Source: Myxococcus fulvus (GTDB lineage: Bacteria > Myxococcota > Myxococcia > Myxococcales > Myxococcaceae). From it: a stretch of DNA of 64,000 nt. The DNA lies in NCBI RefSeq assembly GCF_900111765.1, contig NZ_FOIB01000002.1:248001-312000 (forward strand), in the 5' to 3' direction. The notes beneath the pieces were generated by a model. That model was not told where the DNA came from, did not search any database, and worked only from the letters and a program-made list of their open reading frames with translations. This document shows, in pieces, positions 34,133 through 43,597 of this stretch; position 1 is the first letter of the stretch, and each line of letters opens with the position of its first letter. The position numbers and the translations under genes are program-made.

Positions 34133-34717
34133 ATGGCCAAGGTCATTGGCATCGCTATCGTCATGCTCATCGCCGGGATGGTTGCCTTCATCGCCACCCG
34201 TCCAGACTCGTTCCTCATCGCGCGAAGCCGCGAGATTCACGCGCCGCCGGAGGCCATCCACGCGCTCATCAACAACCTCTCCGCGTGGCGGCAGTGGTCG
34301 CCCTACGAGAACGTCGACCCCAACATGACGCGCAGCTACGAGGGCCCCGCGGAGGGCGTGGGCGCGGCCTATGCCTACCAGGGCAACCGCAACATCGGCT
34401 CGGGCAAGATGACGATTCTGGAGAGCAAGCCCGGCGAGCTCGTCGCCATCCGCCTGGAGTTCATCGAGCCCTTCGCCGCCGTCAACCGCGCGGACTTCAC
34501 GCTGCGCCCCGGTGAGAAGGGCACGCTCGTCACGTGGAGCATGTCCGGCCCCAACACCTTCATGGGCAAGGCGATGACGGCCTTCGGCTTCATGGAGTCC
34601 TTCGTGGGCGGTCAGCAGGAGAAGGGCCTGGCGGACCTGGAGACGGCGGCGAAGGAGCTGGCGCGCAAGTCCACCCAGTCCGCGCGCAGCGAGGCCTCGC
34701 CCGCGCTCGCCCACTGA
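34133..34717 (+). CDS. Membrane-anchored SRPBCC-fold protein
   Basis: Encodes 194 residues. The ATG follows GGGAG. One N-terminal hydrophobic segment (VIGIAIVMLIAGMVAFIA) is followed by an SRPBCC domain (about 30-180) with the polyketide-cyclase-like pattern RSREIHAPPEAIHALINNLS, WRQWSPYEN and DFTLRPGEKGTLVTWSM. This fold binds hydrophobic ligands such as lipids and polyketides. The segment may be an uncleaved anchor or a signal peptide without a clear cleavage site. The ligand is unknown. A hairpin with a nine-base stem follows the stop. Confidence 0.85.
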   Translation: MAKVIGIAIVMLIAGMVAFIATRPDSFLIARSREIHAPPEAIHALINNLSAWRQWSPYENVDPNMTRSYEGPAEGVGAAYAYQGNRNIGSGKMTILESKPGELVAIRLEFIEPFAAVNRADFTLRPGEKGTLVTWSMSGPNTFMGKAMTAFGFMESFVGGQQEKGLADLETAAKELARKSTQSARSEASPALAH

Positions 34718-34737
34718 TGCCTCCCTCTCCCCACGCG

Positions 34738-34760
34738 TCCCCAGGGCCGTCCCCTGGGGA
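34738..34760. terminator. Hairpin between convergent genes
   Basis: TCCCCAGGG at 34738-34746 pairs perfectly with CCCTGGGGA at 34752-34760 around a five-base loop. It lies between the SRPBCC stop and the convergent thiolase stop. There is no T-run, so it is a plausible but not typical terminator. Confidence 0.5.
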
Positions 34761-34803
34761 GGACACCTCGATGATGCTGATGATGCTGTTGGGACAGCTC
34801 GGC

Positions 34804-36036
34804 TCAGCCGCGCTCGAGCACCGCCGCCACCGCCTGCCCGCCACTGGTGCACAACGTCACCAGCGCGAGCGACTTCCCCGTGCGCTCCAGCTCGTCCAGG
34901 GCGGTGCCGACCAGGATGCTCCCCGTCGCGCCCAGCGGATGGCCCAGGGCGATGGCGCCGCCGTTGACGTTGACGCGGTCGAGGTCGATCTCCAGCGCCC
35001 GCGCCGTCTGTAGCACCACCGCGGCGAAGGCCTCGTTGACCTCCCAGAGGTCGATGTCCCGCGCCTTCAGCCCCGCGGCGTCCAGCGCCTTGCGCGACGC
35101 CAGCGCCGGCCCGGTCAGCATCAACACCGGGTCGCTCCCCACGGCGGACACCGAGCGGATTCGCGCCCTCGGTTTCAGGCCGTGCGCGCGCACATAGTCC
35201 TTCGACGCCACGAGGATGGCGCCCGCGCCGTCCGCGATTCCGCTCGCGGTGCCCGCGGTGTGCAGGTGACGCACGGCGCCCGCGCGCGGGTAGGCCTGGA
35301 GCGCCAGCTCGTCGAGCGTCTCGCCGTTCGGGCCCTCGACGCGCGCGCCGAGCTGCGTGAAGGCGGGCGCGAGCGCGGCCAGCTTCTGGGCCGTCGTGTC
35401 CGGGCGCGGGTGGTCATCCGCCGCGAGCAGCACCTCGCCCGTGTGCGGGTCCTTCACCGGGAACAGGCTGCGCAGGAAGCGACCCTCCGCCTGGGCGCGC
35501 GCCGCGAGCTGCTGCGAGCGCACCCCGAAGGCATCCAGCTCCTCGCGCGTGAAGCCCTCCAGGGTGGCGATGAGGTCCGCGGAGATGCCCTGGGGCACCT
35601 GGAAGAAGCGCCGACGCAGGTCGACGTTGCCGCCGTCCGTGCCGCCACCGTCCGCGTTGAGGCCGTAGCGGCTCATCTGCTCGACGCCACCCGCCACCAC
35701 CAGGCGCTGGGCCCCGGAGGCCACGCCCATGGCCGCCACCGACATCGACTGGAGGCCGGAGCCGCAGAAGCGGTTGAGGCTGAAGCCCGGAATGGAGAGG
35801 GGCCAGCCGGCGGCGAGCACCGCGTTGCGCGCGATGTTCGCGCCCTGCGCCTCGATTTGCGACACCGCCCCCACCACCACGTCGTCCACGTCCGAGACGT
35901 CCACGCCGGTGCGCAGCGGCAACTGCTTCAGCGTCTGGGCCAACAGCTCCTGCGGGTGCAGCCCGCTGAGCGCTCCCTTTCCGGGCCTGGCCCGGGCACG
36001 CGGAGTCCGGACCGCATCCAAGATGTAGGCATCCAT
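34804..36036 (-). CDS. Thiolase family acetyl-CoA acyltransferase
   Basis: Encodes 410 residues. The nucleophile cysteine is in [10 protein letters not shown] (Cys91); the base histidine is in [12 protein letters not shown] (His366) and the second cysteine in LCTSGG (Cys396). These are the catalytic triad of FadA/AtoB-type thiolases, which condense or cleave acyl-CoAs. The insertion loop (about 130-165) and general length fit degradative thiolases, but the chain-length preference cannot be told. ATG 36036 has GAGGG at good spacing; the earlier ATG at 36051 lacks a site. It is divergent from a TetR gene across an 18-bp palindrome and is likely repressed by it. Confidence 0.93.
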   Translation of the reverse strand: MDAYILDAVRTPRARARPGKGALSGLHPQELLAQTLKQLPLRTGVDVSDVDDVVVGAVSQIEAQGANIARNAVLAAGWPLSIPGFSLNRFCGSGLQSMSVAAMGVASGAQRLVVAGGVEQMSRYGLNADGGGTDGGNVDLRRRFFQVPQGISADLIATLEGFTREELDAFGVRSQQLAARAQAEGRFLRSLFPVKDPHTGEVLLAADDHPRPDTTAQKLAALAPAFTQLGARVEGPNGETLDELALQAYPRAGAVRHLHTAGTASGIADGAGAILVASKDYVRAHGLKPRARIRSVSAVGSDPVLMLTGPALASRKALDAAGLKARDIDLWEVNEAFAAVVLQTARALEIDLDRVNVNGGAIALGHPLGATGSILVGTALDELERTGKSLALVTLCTSGGQAVAAVLERG

Positions 36037-36084
36037 CGACGAGCCCTCCATTCAGGGGCGACGTCGCGCCGCCCTGGCCCAACA

Positions 36085-36102
36085 ATATTATGGCCATAAT
36101 AT
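36085..36102. promoter_or_regulatory. Perfect 18-bp palindrome, likely TetR operator
   Basis: ATATTATGGCCATAATAT reads the same on both strands. It is strikingly AT-rich in this GC-rich DNA and sits 48 bp before the thiolase start and 100 bp before the TetR start. It is well placed to bind a dimeric TetR-type repressor and control both genes. The length and symmetry are typical of TetR-family operators. Confidence 0.65.
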
Positions 36103-36172
36103 GGTCGCAACCCGGAGGTGGCGAGGAAGCGGACGGAGCTGCACGAGGGGCGGCGGCGCACCCGATGACGTG

Positions 36173-36178
36173 TATAAT
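36173..36178 (+). promoter_or_regulatory. Consensus -10 element of the TetR-type gene
   Basis: TATAAT matches the sigma-70 -10 consensus exactly and lies 24 bp before the ATG at 36203. No good -35 hexamer is visible 17 bp upstream. It lies within an imperfect repeat, TGTATAATGGTGTACA, that could be a second regulator site. Confidence 0.45.
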
Positions 36179-36202
36179 GGTGTACAGCGAGGTGAGAGTC
36201 GG

Positions 36203-36817
36203 ATGCCGCATCCCCCGGAACAGAAACAGTCCACGCATGAGCGAATCCTGGAGGCCGCGGGCGGGCTGTTCCGCCAGAAGGGCTTCCTGACGACGAGTGT
36301 GGACACGGTGATGCGCGCGGCCGGGCTCACGGTGGGCGGCTTCTATGCGCACTTCGGCTCGAAGCAGGCGCTGCTCATCGAGTCGCTCCAGCGCATCATG
36401 AGCCGTCAGCGGGTGGACTGGCCGCAGGGGCTGGAGGACCTCAAGGGCGCCGAGTGGCTCAACCACCTGGTGCGCCGCTACCTCTCGCGGGCCCACCGGG
36501 ACGCGCCTGTTCCGCCGTGTGCCCTGCCCGCGGTGCTGTCGGACGTGGTGCGCGGCGAGGCGGAGCTGAAGCAGGCGTTGGCGGAGGAGCTGAACCTGAC
36601 GGTGGAGAGCTTCACGCCGCACCTGTCCTCGGACGAGCGCGCCACCGCGCGGGAGCGGGCCCTGGCGACGTATGCGCTGTGCGTGGGCGCGCTGACCCTG
36701 GCGAAGGCGACGGCGGGCAGCCCCATCTCGGATGAGGTGCTCAAGGCGGCCCGCCGCGTGGCCATGCTGTCCGCGGAGGACTCGCAGGTCGCGGAGAAGC
36801 GCGACCCGAAGAAGTAG
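36203..36817 (+). CDS. TetR-family transcriptional repressor
   Basis: Encodes 204 residues. The N-terminal HTH (about 10-58) has the typical series STHERILEAAGGLFRQKGF, TTSVDTVMRAAGLTVGGFY and AHFGSKQALLIESL. The C-terminal part is helical and unspecific, as usual for the ligand-binding domain of this family. ATG 36203 follows GAGGTGAGAG. Its gene is divergent from the thiolase gene, with the palindrome at 36085-36102 between them, so an acyl-CoA or fatty-acid-related inducer is a fair guess, not shown by sequence. Confidence 0.93.
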   Translation: MPHPPEQKQSTHERILEAAGGLFRQKGFLTTSVDTVMRAAGLTVGGFYAHFGSKQALLIESLQRIMSRQRVDWPQGLEDLKGAEWLNHLVRRYLSRAHRDAPVPPCALPAVLSDVVRGEAELKQALAEELNLTVESFTPHLSSDERATARERALATYALCVGALTLAKATAGSPISDEVLKAARRVAMLSAEDSQVAEKRDPKK

Positions 36818-37042
36818 CCGCTGCGGACGAGCCGTCGAGCTGTGCGAGGCAGCCTGCGAGTGGGGATGCCGTCCGCGGTGGACGCGCAGGCGCGAGAGAA
36901 AGCGGCCCCGACGGCGAGCACGTGACGGCGGCTTCCGCGCACGCCGGCAGACACCCGAGCGCCATTACAGCGCGGGTCGCGCCCCTGACCGACTGGCGGG
37001 CAAGAGCACGACCCTCGAGGCCTCACGGGGTGGGGCCGCGCG

Positions 37043-38329
37043 TCACTCCGGGGTGGAGGGCCGCAGCGCCACCGGGTGCGTCTTCAGCCATTCCTGGCAG
37101 CGCTGGATGCGCTCGGCCGACGCGGGCAGGTTCATCTGGAGCAGGAGCTGCCGGTAGGGTTCGAAGCTCTCGGGCGTCCAGGTGGTGAGCGCCTTGAGGT
37201 CCGCGAGCGCCACCATCTCCTCCGCCGAGCGGCCCTGAGCCTCCTGCCTCGCCGTGAGGAGCGCGGCCAGCGACATGCGCGCGGGCTCGGCCTCGAAGGC
37301 GATGGCTGCGTCCGCGTAGAAGGCACGCAGGGCCTCGTCGACCGTGGTGTCCTGCGACTGCTGGCGCATGCGGTTCAGCATCCCCGCGAGGAAGTCCTCG
37401 TCCAGCGCGCCCTTCACGCCGCGAAGCAGCGCCGTCACCGCCTCGCGGCGCTGCGCCGGCTCCGCCCCCTGCGGAAGTCCCTTCAGTGCCTGCATCGGCT
37501 CCCAGAGGACACAGGTGAGCCAGAGCTCCTCCTCGGGTGAGAACACGGGCGGAGTCGAGGGCTCACGCAGCTTCGCCTCGACGCGCGCGGCGCGCTCCTT
37601 GGCCTCGCGGGCGATGCGCTCGGCGAGCCCCGGGTCCTCCTTCACGTAGTCCACCAACGCGTCCACGTCTCCGTCGCGGGCCTGCTGGAGCGCCTTGCGC
37701 GCCTCCTCCGACATCGAGCCTTCGGACATCCCGCTCGCGAGCAGCTCGTACTTGGCCAGCCACTCCTTGTGGCGCGTGCTCCACTCGCGGAACTGCACGT
37801 CGAACACCACGTCGAGGATGGGGTTGTTCTCGGGGCGCAGGCGGCTGGACGCCTTCGAGGCGCCCGCGATAACGGCGCAGGCTCGCAGCGCGCGCTGGTC
37901 CTCGGCCGAGAGGCCGGGCTCCTCACTGCGTGCCCGCAGCACGGCGGCGAGCCGGTCCAGGAACGACTTCGTGGCCAGGGCCTTCACGGTGCCCACGAGC
38001 AGCTCCCGGTGGGCCTGGTTGGCGTCCAGCGTCTCCACCTCGGAGATGCGCGCGAGCTCCTGGCCCACGTGCTTGTCGAACGCCTCGGCGTCGAAGCGCA
38101 GCCCCGGCCCCGGGCCCCACTCCGCGAGCAGCTTCCCGAACCTGTCCAGCGCGACGGCCAGGTAGCTCACGTCCGGGGCCTCGAGCTCCTTCCGGACAAC
38201 GGTCTGCCCCGAGGTGGGGGCGGAAGGCGGCGCGGCGCGGGCGCGGTCCTCACTGGCGTGGCAGACCTTGTACTTCTTGCCACTGCCACACGGACACGGG
38301 TCGTTTCGACCGGGCTTCTTCTGACTCAA
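37043..38329 (-). CDS. SEC-C zinc-motif protein
   Basis: Encodes 428 residues from a TTG start at 38329, chosen because GAGG lies eight bases upstream and the conserved motif follows at once; the frame further upstream is Arg/Ala-rich and non-coding in character. The N-terminal SEC-C motif is RNDPCPCGSGKKYKVCH, with the CxCx8CH zinc ligands. In SecA this motif binds zinc and SecB; in other proteins it is an accessory metal-binding tag. The remaining 400 residues are helical and charged, with no recognised domain. Function unknown. It is convergent with the TetR gene. Confidence 0.8.
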   Translation of the reverse strand: MSQKKPGRNDPCPCGSGKKYKVCHASEDRARAAPPSAPTSGQTVVRKELEAPDVSYLAVALDRFGKLLAEWGPGPGLRFDAEAFDKHVGQELARISEVETLDANQAHRELLVGTVKALATKSFLDRLAAVLRARSEEPGLSAEDQRALRACAVIAGASKASSRLRPENNPILDVVFDVQFREWSTRHKEWLAKYELLASGMSEGSMSEEARKALQQARDGDVDALVDYVKEDPGLAERIAREAKERAARVEAKLREPSTPPVFSPEEELWLTCVLWEPMQALKGLPQGAEPAQRREAVTALLRGVKGALDEDFLAGMLNRMRQQSQDTTVDEALRAFYADAAIAFEAEPARMSLAALLTARQEAQGRSAEEMVALADLKALTTWTPESFEPYRQLLLQMNLPASAERIQRCQEWLKTHPVALRPSTPE

Positions 38330-38502
38330 GGGCTGCGCCTCTCGGCTCGCGGGGGCGAGCGGTGGAATCCGCGCGCACCGTAGCAGGAGGCACCCGCCCC
38401 GGGCAGCCCGCTCGCGACGAGCTGTCGGGAACCACGCCAGGACCTTGGACGTCTCGACAACACCGAGCCGGGTCCTCTCTGATGCTCGGCGAGGTGACAC
38501 GC

Positions 38503-39267
38503 ATGGGGAAGCAGGGGCTGTTCATCGCGGTGGCGTCGGCGGTCGTCCTCCTGTCGGCCCCGGGCGGGGCGCGGGAGCCCAGGGCCGCTCCTCCTGGTTG
38601 CGCGAAGACAATCCCCCTCACCGCGAAGCTCGTTGAGGACGCGGCCGAGTCAGGTCTCCAGGGCGTCGAGTCGCGGGACGACCTCCTCATCGGCACACTG
38701 AGCTACCTGCGGGAGCCGCGTGAAGCCGCCGAGGCCGCGAGTGGAACCGTCGTCTTCATCAAGGGGGCGAAGGGCTGGCGCGCGGTCCTCCCCCAGCACG
38801 AGGAGAACGAGGTCGGTGTCTATCTCGCGTCGAAGGGACGCAGGCTCGTCGTCGTCACGCAGCGACAGATTGGGGACCCGGGACAGTCGTTCACCGTGGT
38901 GGGGACGAGTGACGACTTCGCCACCTCGACGTGCGCCACCCTCCCCTTTCCGCGCGCGCTGAACCAGCCCACCTGGAACGGCGAGTACCTCTCGCCGCAT
39001 GACCTGGACCTCGACTCGCGCGGACGAGGGGTACTCATCGGCTCGGCGTCCCTGGAGCGACAGGAGGAGCCACCTCGCACGCTGTGGTTCTCCTACGCCA
39101 CGCGTGACGGGGGCAGGACCTGGGGCGCGCCCCGCTCACTCACGGGTCAGCAGGACGCGCCCTCCGGCACGCTTGTTCCGGCCCATCGCGTGGAGGCCCC
39201 TGCCCTTGTCGCGGACCTGCGCGCATTCGTGGCGGGGCGAGCTGCGCCGAGTGATGCACGGCGATGA
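38503..39267 (+). CDS. Exported protein with one Asp-box (BNR-like) repeat
   Basis: Encodes 254 residues. ATG 38503 has GAGGTGA at six bases and opens a signal peptide (GLFIAVASAVVLLSAPGGA). The mature part includes SYATRDGGRTWGAP near residue 200, an Asp-box motif of the sialidase/BNR beta-propeller type, and strand-like segments such as GRRLVVVTQRQIGDPG. Only one clear repeat is visible, and the protein is short for a full propeller, so it may be a truncated or diverged member. Function unknown. It is divergent from the SEC-C gene. Confidence 0.65.
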   Translation: MGKQGLFIAVASAVVLLSAPGGAREPRAAPPGCAKTIPLTAKLVEDAAESGLQGVESRDDLLIGTLSYLREPREAAEAASGTVVFIKGAKGWRAVLPQHEENEVGVYLASKGRRLVVVTQRQIGDPGQSFTVVGTSDDFATSTCATLPFPRALNQPTWNGEYLSPHDLDLDSRGRGVLIGSASLERQEEPPRTLWFSYATRDGGRTWGAPRSLTGQQDAPSGTLVPAHRVEAPALVADLRAFVAGRAAPSDARR

Positions 39268-39432
39268 GCTCACGCGGGGACGACATCCACAGCTCCGTCG
39301 AGGCTGGTGAACCTTGCCGTGAGTCCAGGCAGCAGCGATGCGCGCTCGTCCTGAGAGAGCACCCTGCGAAGCCCCGCTGTCCGCCGGGAGGCCTGCCCCG
39401 ACCTTCGGGCGAGTACGGATAGACGTCCGCAG

Positions 39433-40536
39433 TCAGGGCCCCACCGGGCGGTCAGCCTTGAAGTTGGAGCGCTCGGCCTCAGTCAGAGACAGTCGTTGCC
39501 CGCCTCCGTCCCGCGCCGAGAGGCCCCCCGCTTCCAGCACAGCCGCCACGGCCACTGCCTGCGCGGGCGTCACCGGATTGGGGCCCATGCCACGCACGGC
39601 ATCCCGGATGCCTGCGTAATACTGGCGATAGTCGCCCCGAGGGGCCGTCGTTCCTCGTGACGCGCCCGTCGGCCCCATGATGAGACGTCCGGGCCAGACA
39701 TCCTCGCCCCAGTCCTTCGCGCCCGGGAGCTCTCCGGCGATGAGCCGGTCGGCCTGGGTGTCCATGCCGTGCTTGAGCCAGGAGCCCTTGGTGCCGTGCA
39801 CGGCGAAGCGAGGCATTCCGCCCGCGATGAGCATCGACGCCTGGAGCACGACGTGGCGCTGGGGGTACTGGAGCGTCACCTGACACCAGTCATCCACGGT
39901 GGCGCCGTCACGGTGGGCGGCCAGCAGGGCGTGCACGGTGTCCGGCAGTCCAAACAGTTGCAGGGCCTGGTCCACCAGATGCGGTCCCAGGTCGAACCAG
40001 ATGCCCGCGCCGGGGACCGCCTGTTCGCGCCAGCGCTGGCGAACCTCGGGCCGGAAGCGGTCGAAGCGGGACTCGACATGCGTCACCCGGCCAAGCGTGC
40101 CTTCGGCGAGCAGCGCCTTCAGCTCGAGGAAGTCGCTGTCCCAACGGCGGTTGTGGAACGCGGACAACAGACGTCCCTGTGAATGCGCCAGCGCCGCGAG
40201 CGAGCGGGTGTCCTCCAGCGTCACCGCCATCGGCTTGTCGACGACCACGTGTTTGCCCGCGCGCAGGGCCGCCTGGGTGAGCGGGACGTGTTGCTCGTTC
40301 GGTGTGGCCACCACGACCAGGTCCACATCCGGGTGCGTGGCCGCCTCGATGGCCGAGGGGAGCACCGTCACCTCGGGCAGGTCCGCATGGACGGCCTCGG
40401 GCCGGCTGGACGCGATGACATGTAACGAGAGGCCTTCCACCGTGCGAAGCAGCGGCGCATGGAAGGACTTGCCCGCGAAGCCGTAACCCAACAGGGCGAC
40501 GCGGAGCGGAGGCTGGGAACGCGCGGGCTCACTCAT
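39433..40536 (-). CDS. Gfo/Idh/MocA-family oxidoreductase
   Basis: Encodes 367 residues. The N-terminal Rossmann fold has LLGYGFAGKSFHAP (about 15-28), then ATPNEQHVPLT (about 77-87) and the conserved VVVDKPMAVT with Lys101-Pro102. The catalytic region includes WFDLGPHLVDQALQLFG (about 177-193). These residues define NAD(P)-dependent sugar or inositol dehydrogenases of the YdgJ/MocA branch. The substrate is unknown. ATG 40536 gives the normal family start, although no strong ribosome site is visible. Confidence 0.92.
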   Translation of the reverse strand: MSEPARSQPPLRVALLGYGFAGKSFHAPLLRTVEGLSLHVIASSRPEAVHADLPEVTVLPSAIEAATHPDVDLVVVATPNEQHVPLTQAALRAGKHVVVDKPMAVTLEDTRSLAALAHSQGRLLSAFHNRRWDSDFLELKALLAEGTLGRVTHVESRFDRFRPEVRQRWREQAVPGAGIWFDLGPHLVDQALQLFGLPDTVHALLAAHRDGATVDDWCQVTLQYPQRHVVLQASMLIAGGMPRFAVHGTKGSWLKHGMDTQADRLIAGELPGAKDWGEDVWPGRLIMGPTGASRGTTAPRGDYRQYYAGIRDAVRGMGPNPVTPAQAVAVAAVLEAGGLSARDGGGQRLSLTEAERSNFKADRPVGP

Positions 40537-40629
40537 GCGGCCGGGATTGAAGCACATCCCCGCCCCGAAGTTGGCGGAGGACCTCATCGTCCCCGGAGGC
40601 CGCGGCGACCTCCGGGGATGGGTGTTGCG

Positions 40630-43335
40630 CTACGGCGTCTCCAGCGCGCGCATCACACCGAGGTTGCTGTTGCTGAGCAGCGTCGGCAGAAGGTTGTCAT
40701 TGGCGGTGAGGCCCGTCCATCGCTGGTTGCCGCCACCCGAGCAGCCGTAGGTGATGAGCGGCGCACGACCCTCCACGAGGCGACCGCCGGACATGTCCAG
40801 ACAGGCGCCGTTGCGCTTGATTTGCGGCAGCGTGCTCAGGTCGAACACCTGGTTCTCGCGTTCGCGGTCGCACGTGGACAGCGTCACCGCGTTGTGGCCG
40901 CCGGGGCTGCCCAGGCACAAGGAGAGGTCGGCGTTGCTGCGGATGCTGCCGTTCGCATCGGCCAGCCACAGCTCGTCGGGCGCGCCGGTGCAGGTGGAGG
41001 CCGCCGCGATGTAGGGATGTGGCTTGCCGTCCACCGTCTCCACCTTGACGCAGTTGCCGCCCACCAGGAGCTGCTGCGGGGCCGGCAGCCGCGGGCGCTG
41101 GTCGAGGCCCAGGGTCTTGAGCAGGGCCTCGAGCGCGGCCCGGGCCTCCGTGTTGTCGTCGGCCTGGAGCTCGGCGCGGTACGCGTTCATCCAGCGGTTC
41201 AGGCGCCGTGCCTTGGACTCCTGCTCCTCGTAGCGCGCGAGCACGGCGGCCGCCTCGCTGGACAGCCCGGTCGGGTCGTCCGCGTAGCTGGCATGCAGCA
41301 GGCGTCCGCGCGTTCCCAGGTCGAGCACCGTCGGCTGGGCCCGGGCGAGCAGCAGCGCCTCGAACTCGGGCAACTCCACCGCACGCAGCGCCGCGTAGCC
41401 AGCCTCCTGGCCAATCACCACCGGCGCGGGCATGGCGGGCAGGTCCTGAGCGATGGAGATGGCGGCCAGCTCACTCGCGGCCGCACCGGGCGCCTGGCAC
41501 ATCAGCCGCGCCTGGGTGGGCTTGTCGGCCTGGGCGAGGTTGACGTGCAGCTTGTTGACCGAGCCGGCTTGCAGGACGCTCCCCGCCATCGCGACCTTGC
41601 GCGCCGGACCGCTGGCGAAGCTCACCTCCAGCCAGCACTGGCGCGTGGCGGCGCCGGCCTGGGGCTCGGGCAGGTCGAACACGTTGCCCCAGTTGCCTCG
41701 GAACGCCGGGTACAGCAGCGCGCTGCCGGTCTCTGGATGGTAGCCCCCCAGCACGGTGAACACCGGCACGCCGATGAGACGCGGCTTGCGGTACTTGCCG
41801 TCCGTCACGTTGAAGAACAGGCGCGCGTTGTCCGGCACGCTCGGAGCGATTTCCTCCAGCTTGCGACTGGCGGCGCTCCACTTGACGTAGCCGGTGGACG
41901 AGCTGGCGCGTGGGATGGCCCGGTCCAGCGCCGGCTGGATGGCGACCCGGGTGCTGTAGCCGGTGTAGTGGGTGTAGCGCGACAGGGCGCTGGAGAAGTG
42001 TCCCCCCGACATCGCGTCGGTGCCGAACGCGTACGTGTCCTCGAAGGACGGCATCCCAGCCAGCGCCGTGGTCTCCGCGCGCGTCCAGTTGAGATTCGCG
42101 CGCATGCGCTTGCGGTAGGCGATGTAGCCCCAGCCGCTGTCATGGTGGTGACCGGCCCAGAAGTGGTTGCCGTCCTTCTCACCGGGGTAGTGGCCCAGCC
42201 CATAGTGGTGGCCAATCTCATGGCTGAACTCGTTGCCGGAGGTGGCGTACACGGTGAGCATGCCGTTGCCGCCGCTCAGGCCGTGGCTCTGGCGGCCGTT
42301 GGCGTACATGCCCACGTTGTGGTGGGCCAGCACGTGCTGGAACAGCTGTGGCTGCTCCTGGCTCTGCATGCTCGAGGCGGTGGCGCCGAAGTTGGCCAGG
42401 TTGATTCCCACGCTGACCGTGGACTTGCCGGTGTTCTCACGCATGTCACCGCTGTACACGTCGCCGTTGGTGACGCTGGCCGTGTCGTAGATGGTGCCGT
42501 TGGCCACCATCACCCGCGCGAGCTGCATCGGCTCGTAGGAGCCCACGGTGATTCGGGCGGCCGGGATGGTCTGGAAGTAGTCGGCGGCGGCCTGGGCCGG
42601 CTGGCGCAGGAACCAGTGGTCGTTGCTCTCCTCCGGTGGCTCCGTGAGCATGCCCAGGCGAATGCTCTGCACCACCAGCTCGGCGGGAGCGGCGAAGTCG
42701 ATGGCCTCGGCCGCCAGGATGCCGGTGCGGCCCAGCGGGTCCATCACCCTCAAGCTCATGCCCGGCTTGACCCAGTCCCAGGGCAGGTGCACCGACCAAG
42801 CGCGGCGCGAGTAGTTGTAGTCCTTGCGCCCGTCGCTGTTGTTGGCGTCCGAGCGGTACAGCTCGTTGGGGTGCCGCAACAGGAGGACGGGCTGCGCGAC
42901 ACCGTCGAGGAGGACGGTCAGTCGCAGGGAGTGAATCTCTCCCAGCGAGGGGTCTGGAGTGACGAGCAGCAACGCGGCGCGCTCGGCCGTCAGTCGCGGC
43001 ATGTTCCGGGCCTCGTTGCCACTCGGGTCCACCGTGTGGCTCTGCGCGAACTGCACCATCGCCGGAAGGCTGCCGGTCAGGTCGTGGCGCACCGCGCGAG
43101 GCTGGCCCTGCGCGTCGTGGTCGTAGAAGCCGCCGACGTCCTCGAGCGCATCATCGCGGGCCGAAGTCGGCTCGGCGAACCTGTCCGGCTCGGGAGGAGG
43201 AGGAACCGGCGTGGGGCCAGGCTCGTCGACGCCACCTCCACCGCCCCCACCTCCGCTCGCGTTGCCATTGCAGGCGCCGAGCAGCGAGGTGGAGAGCGCC
43301 AGCAAGCAGAGGCGTACCAGGGTTCTCTTGTTCAA
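40630..43335 (-). CDS. M66 (StcE-like) metalloprotease lipoprotein
   Basis: Encodes 901 residues from a TTG start with GAGGAG six bases upstream. A lipoprotein signal ends LLGAC (Cys22), followed by a Gly8 linker and a proline-rich tether. The zinc site SHEIGHHYGLGHY has His372, Glu373, His376 and the third ligand His382 (HExxHxxGxxH), as in the M66 family, whose known member StcE cleaves mucin-type glycoproteins. The C-terminal 150 residues contain CTGAPDELWLADANG, LSLCLGSPGG and GGGNQRWTG, resembling a ricin-type (QxW) sugar-binding domain. The protein should sit at the cell surface and cleave glycoproteins of prey or host, by inference. Confidence 0.87.
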   Translation of the reverse strand: MNKRTLVRLCLLALSTSLLGACNGNASGGGGGGGGVDEPGPTPVPPPPEPDRFAEPTSARDDALEDVGGFYDHDAQGQPRAVRHDLTGSLPAMVQFAQSHTVDPSGNEARNMPRLTAERAALLLVTPDPSLGEIHSLRLTVLLDGVAQPVLLLRHPNELYRSDANNSDGRKDYNYSRRAWSVHLPWDWVKPGMSLRVMDPLGRTGILAAEAIDFAAPAELVVQSIRLGMLTEPPEESNDHWFLRQPAQAAADYFQTIPAARITVGSYEPMQLARVMVANGTIYDTASVTNGDVYSGDMRENTGKSTVSVGINLANFGATASSMQSQEQPQLFQHVLAHHNVGMYANGRQSHGLSGGNGMLTVYATSGNEFSHEIGHHYGLGHYPGEKDGNHFWAGHHHDSGWGYIAYRKRMRANLNWTRAETTALAGMPSFEDTYAFGTDAMSGGHFSSALSRYTHYTGYSTRVAIQPALDRAIPRASSSTGYVKWSAASRKLEEIAPSVPDNARLFFNVTDGKYRKPRLIGVPVFTVLGGYHPETGSALLYPAFRGNWGNVFDLPEPQAGAATRQCWLEVSFASGPARKVAMAGSVLQAGSVNKLHVNLAQADKPTQARLMCQAPGAAASELAAISIAQDLPAMPAPVVIGQEAGYAALRAVELPEFEALLLARAQPTVLDLGTRGRLLHASYADDPTGLSSEAAAVLARYEEQESKARRLNRWMNAYRAELQADDNTEARAALEALLKTLGLDQRPRLPAPQQLLVGGNCVKVETVDGKPHPYIAAASTCTGAPDELWLADANGSIRSNADLSLCLGSPGGHNAVTLSTCDRERENQVFDLSTLPQIKRNGACLDMSGGRLVEGRAPLITYGCSGGGNQRWTGLTANDNLLPTLLSNSNLGVMRALETP

Positions 43336-43597
43336 GGTTTGCTCCTCGCGATGGATGCCCGCCTGGGTACAGCCACCGGAGCGCCGGATGCCCACTGCGT
43401 CCGGCCGGGCAAGCAGACCGCCTCCGGCCCCACCTGTTTCGCCGCCCCGGGAGTACGCGGCAAGCACTCAGCAACAGGCGTCGATATCGCGCTGCATCAT
43501 TGTGAGGCGACGACGACGATGAGTACGAGGCGCCTGATGTCGCATGCGCCTGGGAGCGGTGGCGGACAGCACTCGTGGTGCAGCGTCGCCACGGCGG

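Noticed and set aside
37019..37037. Hairpin GGCCTCAC-GTGGGGCC between the TetR and SEC-C genes
   Set aside because: Three-base loop, a G:T pair and no T-run; too weak to list as a terminator.
39268..39432. Possible continuation of the BNR-like gene by frameshift
   Set aside because: Other frames after 39267 do not continue strand-like or Asp-box sequence, so I leave the stop as given.
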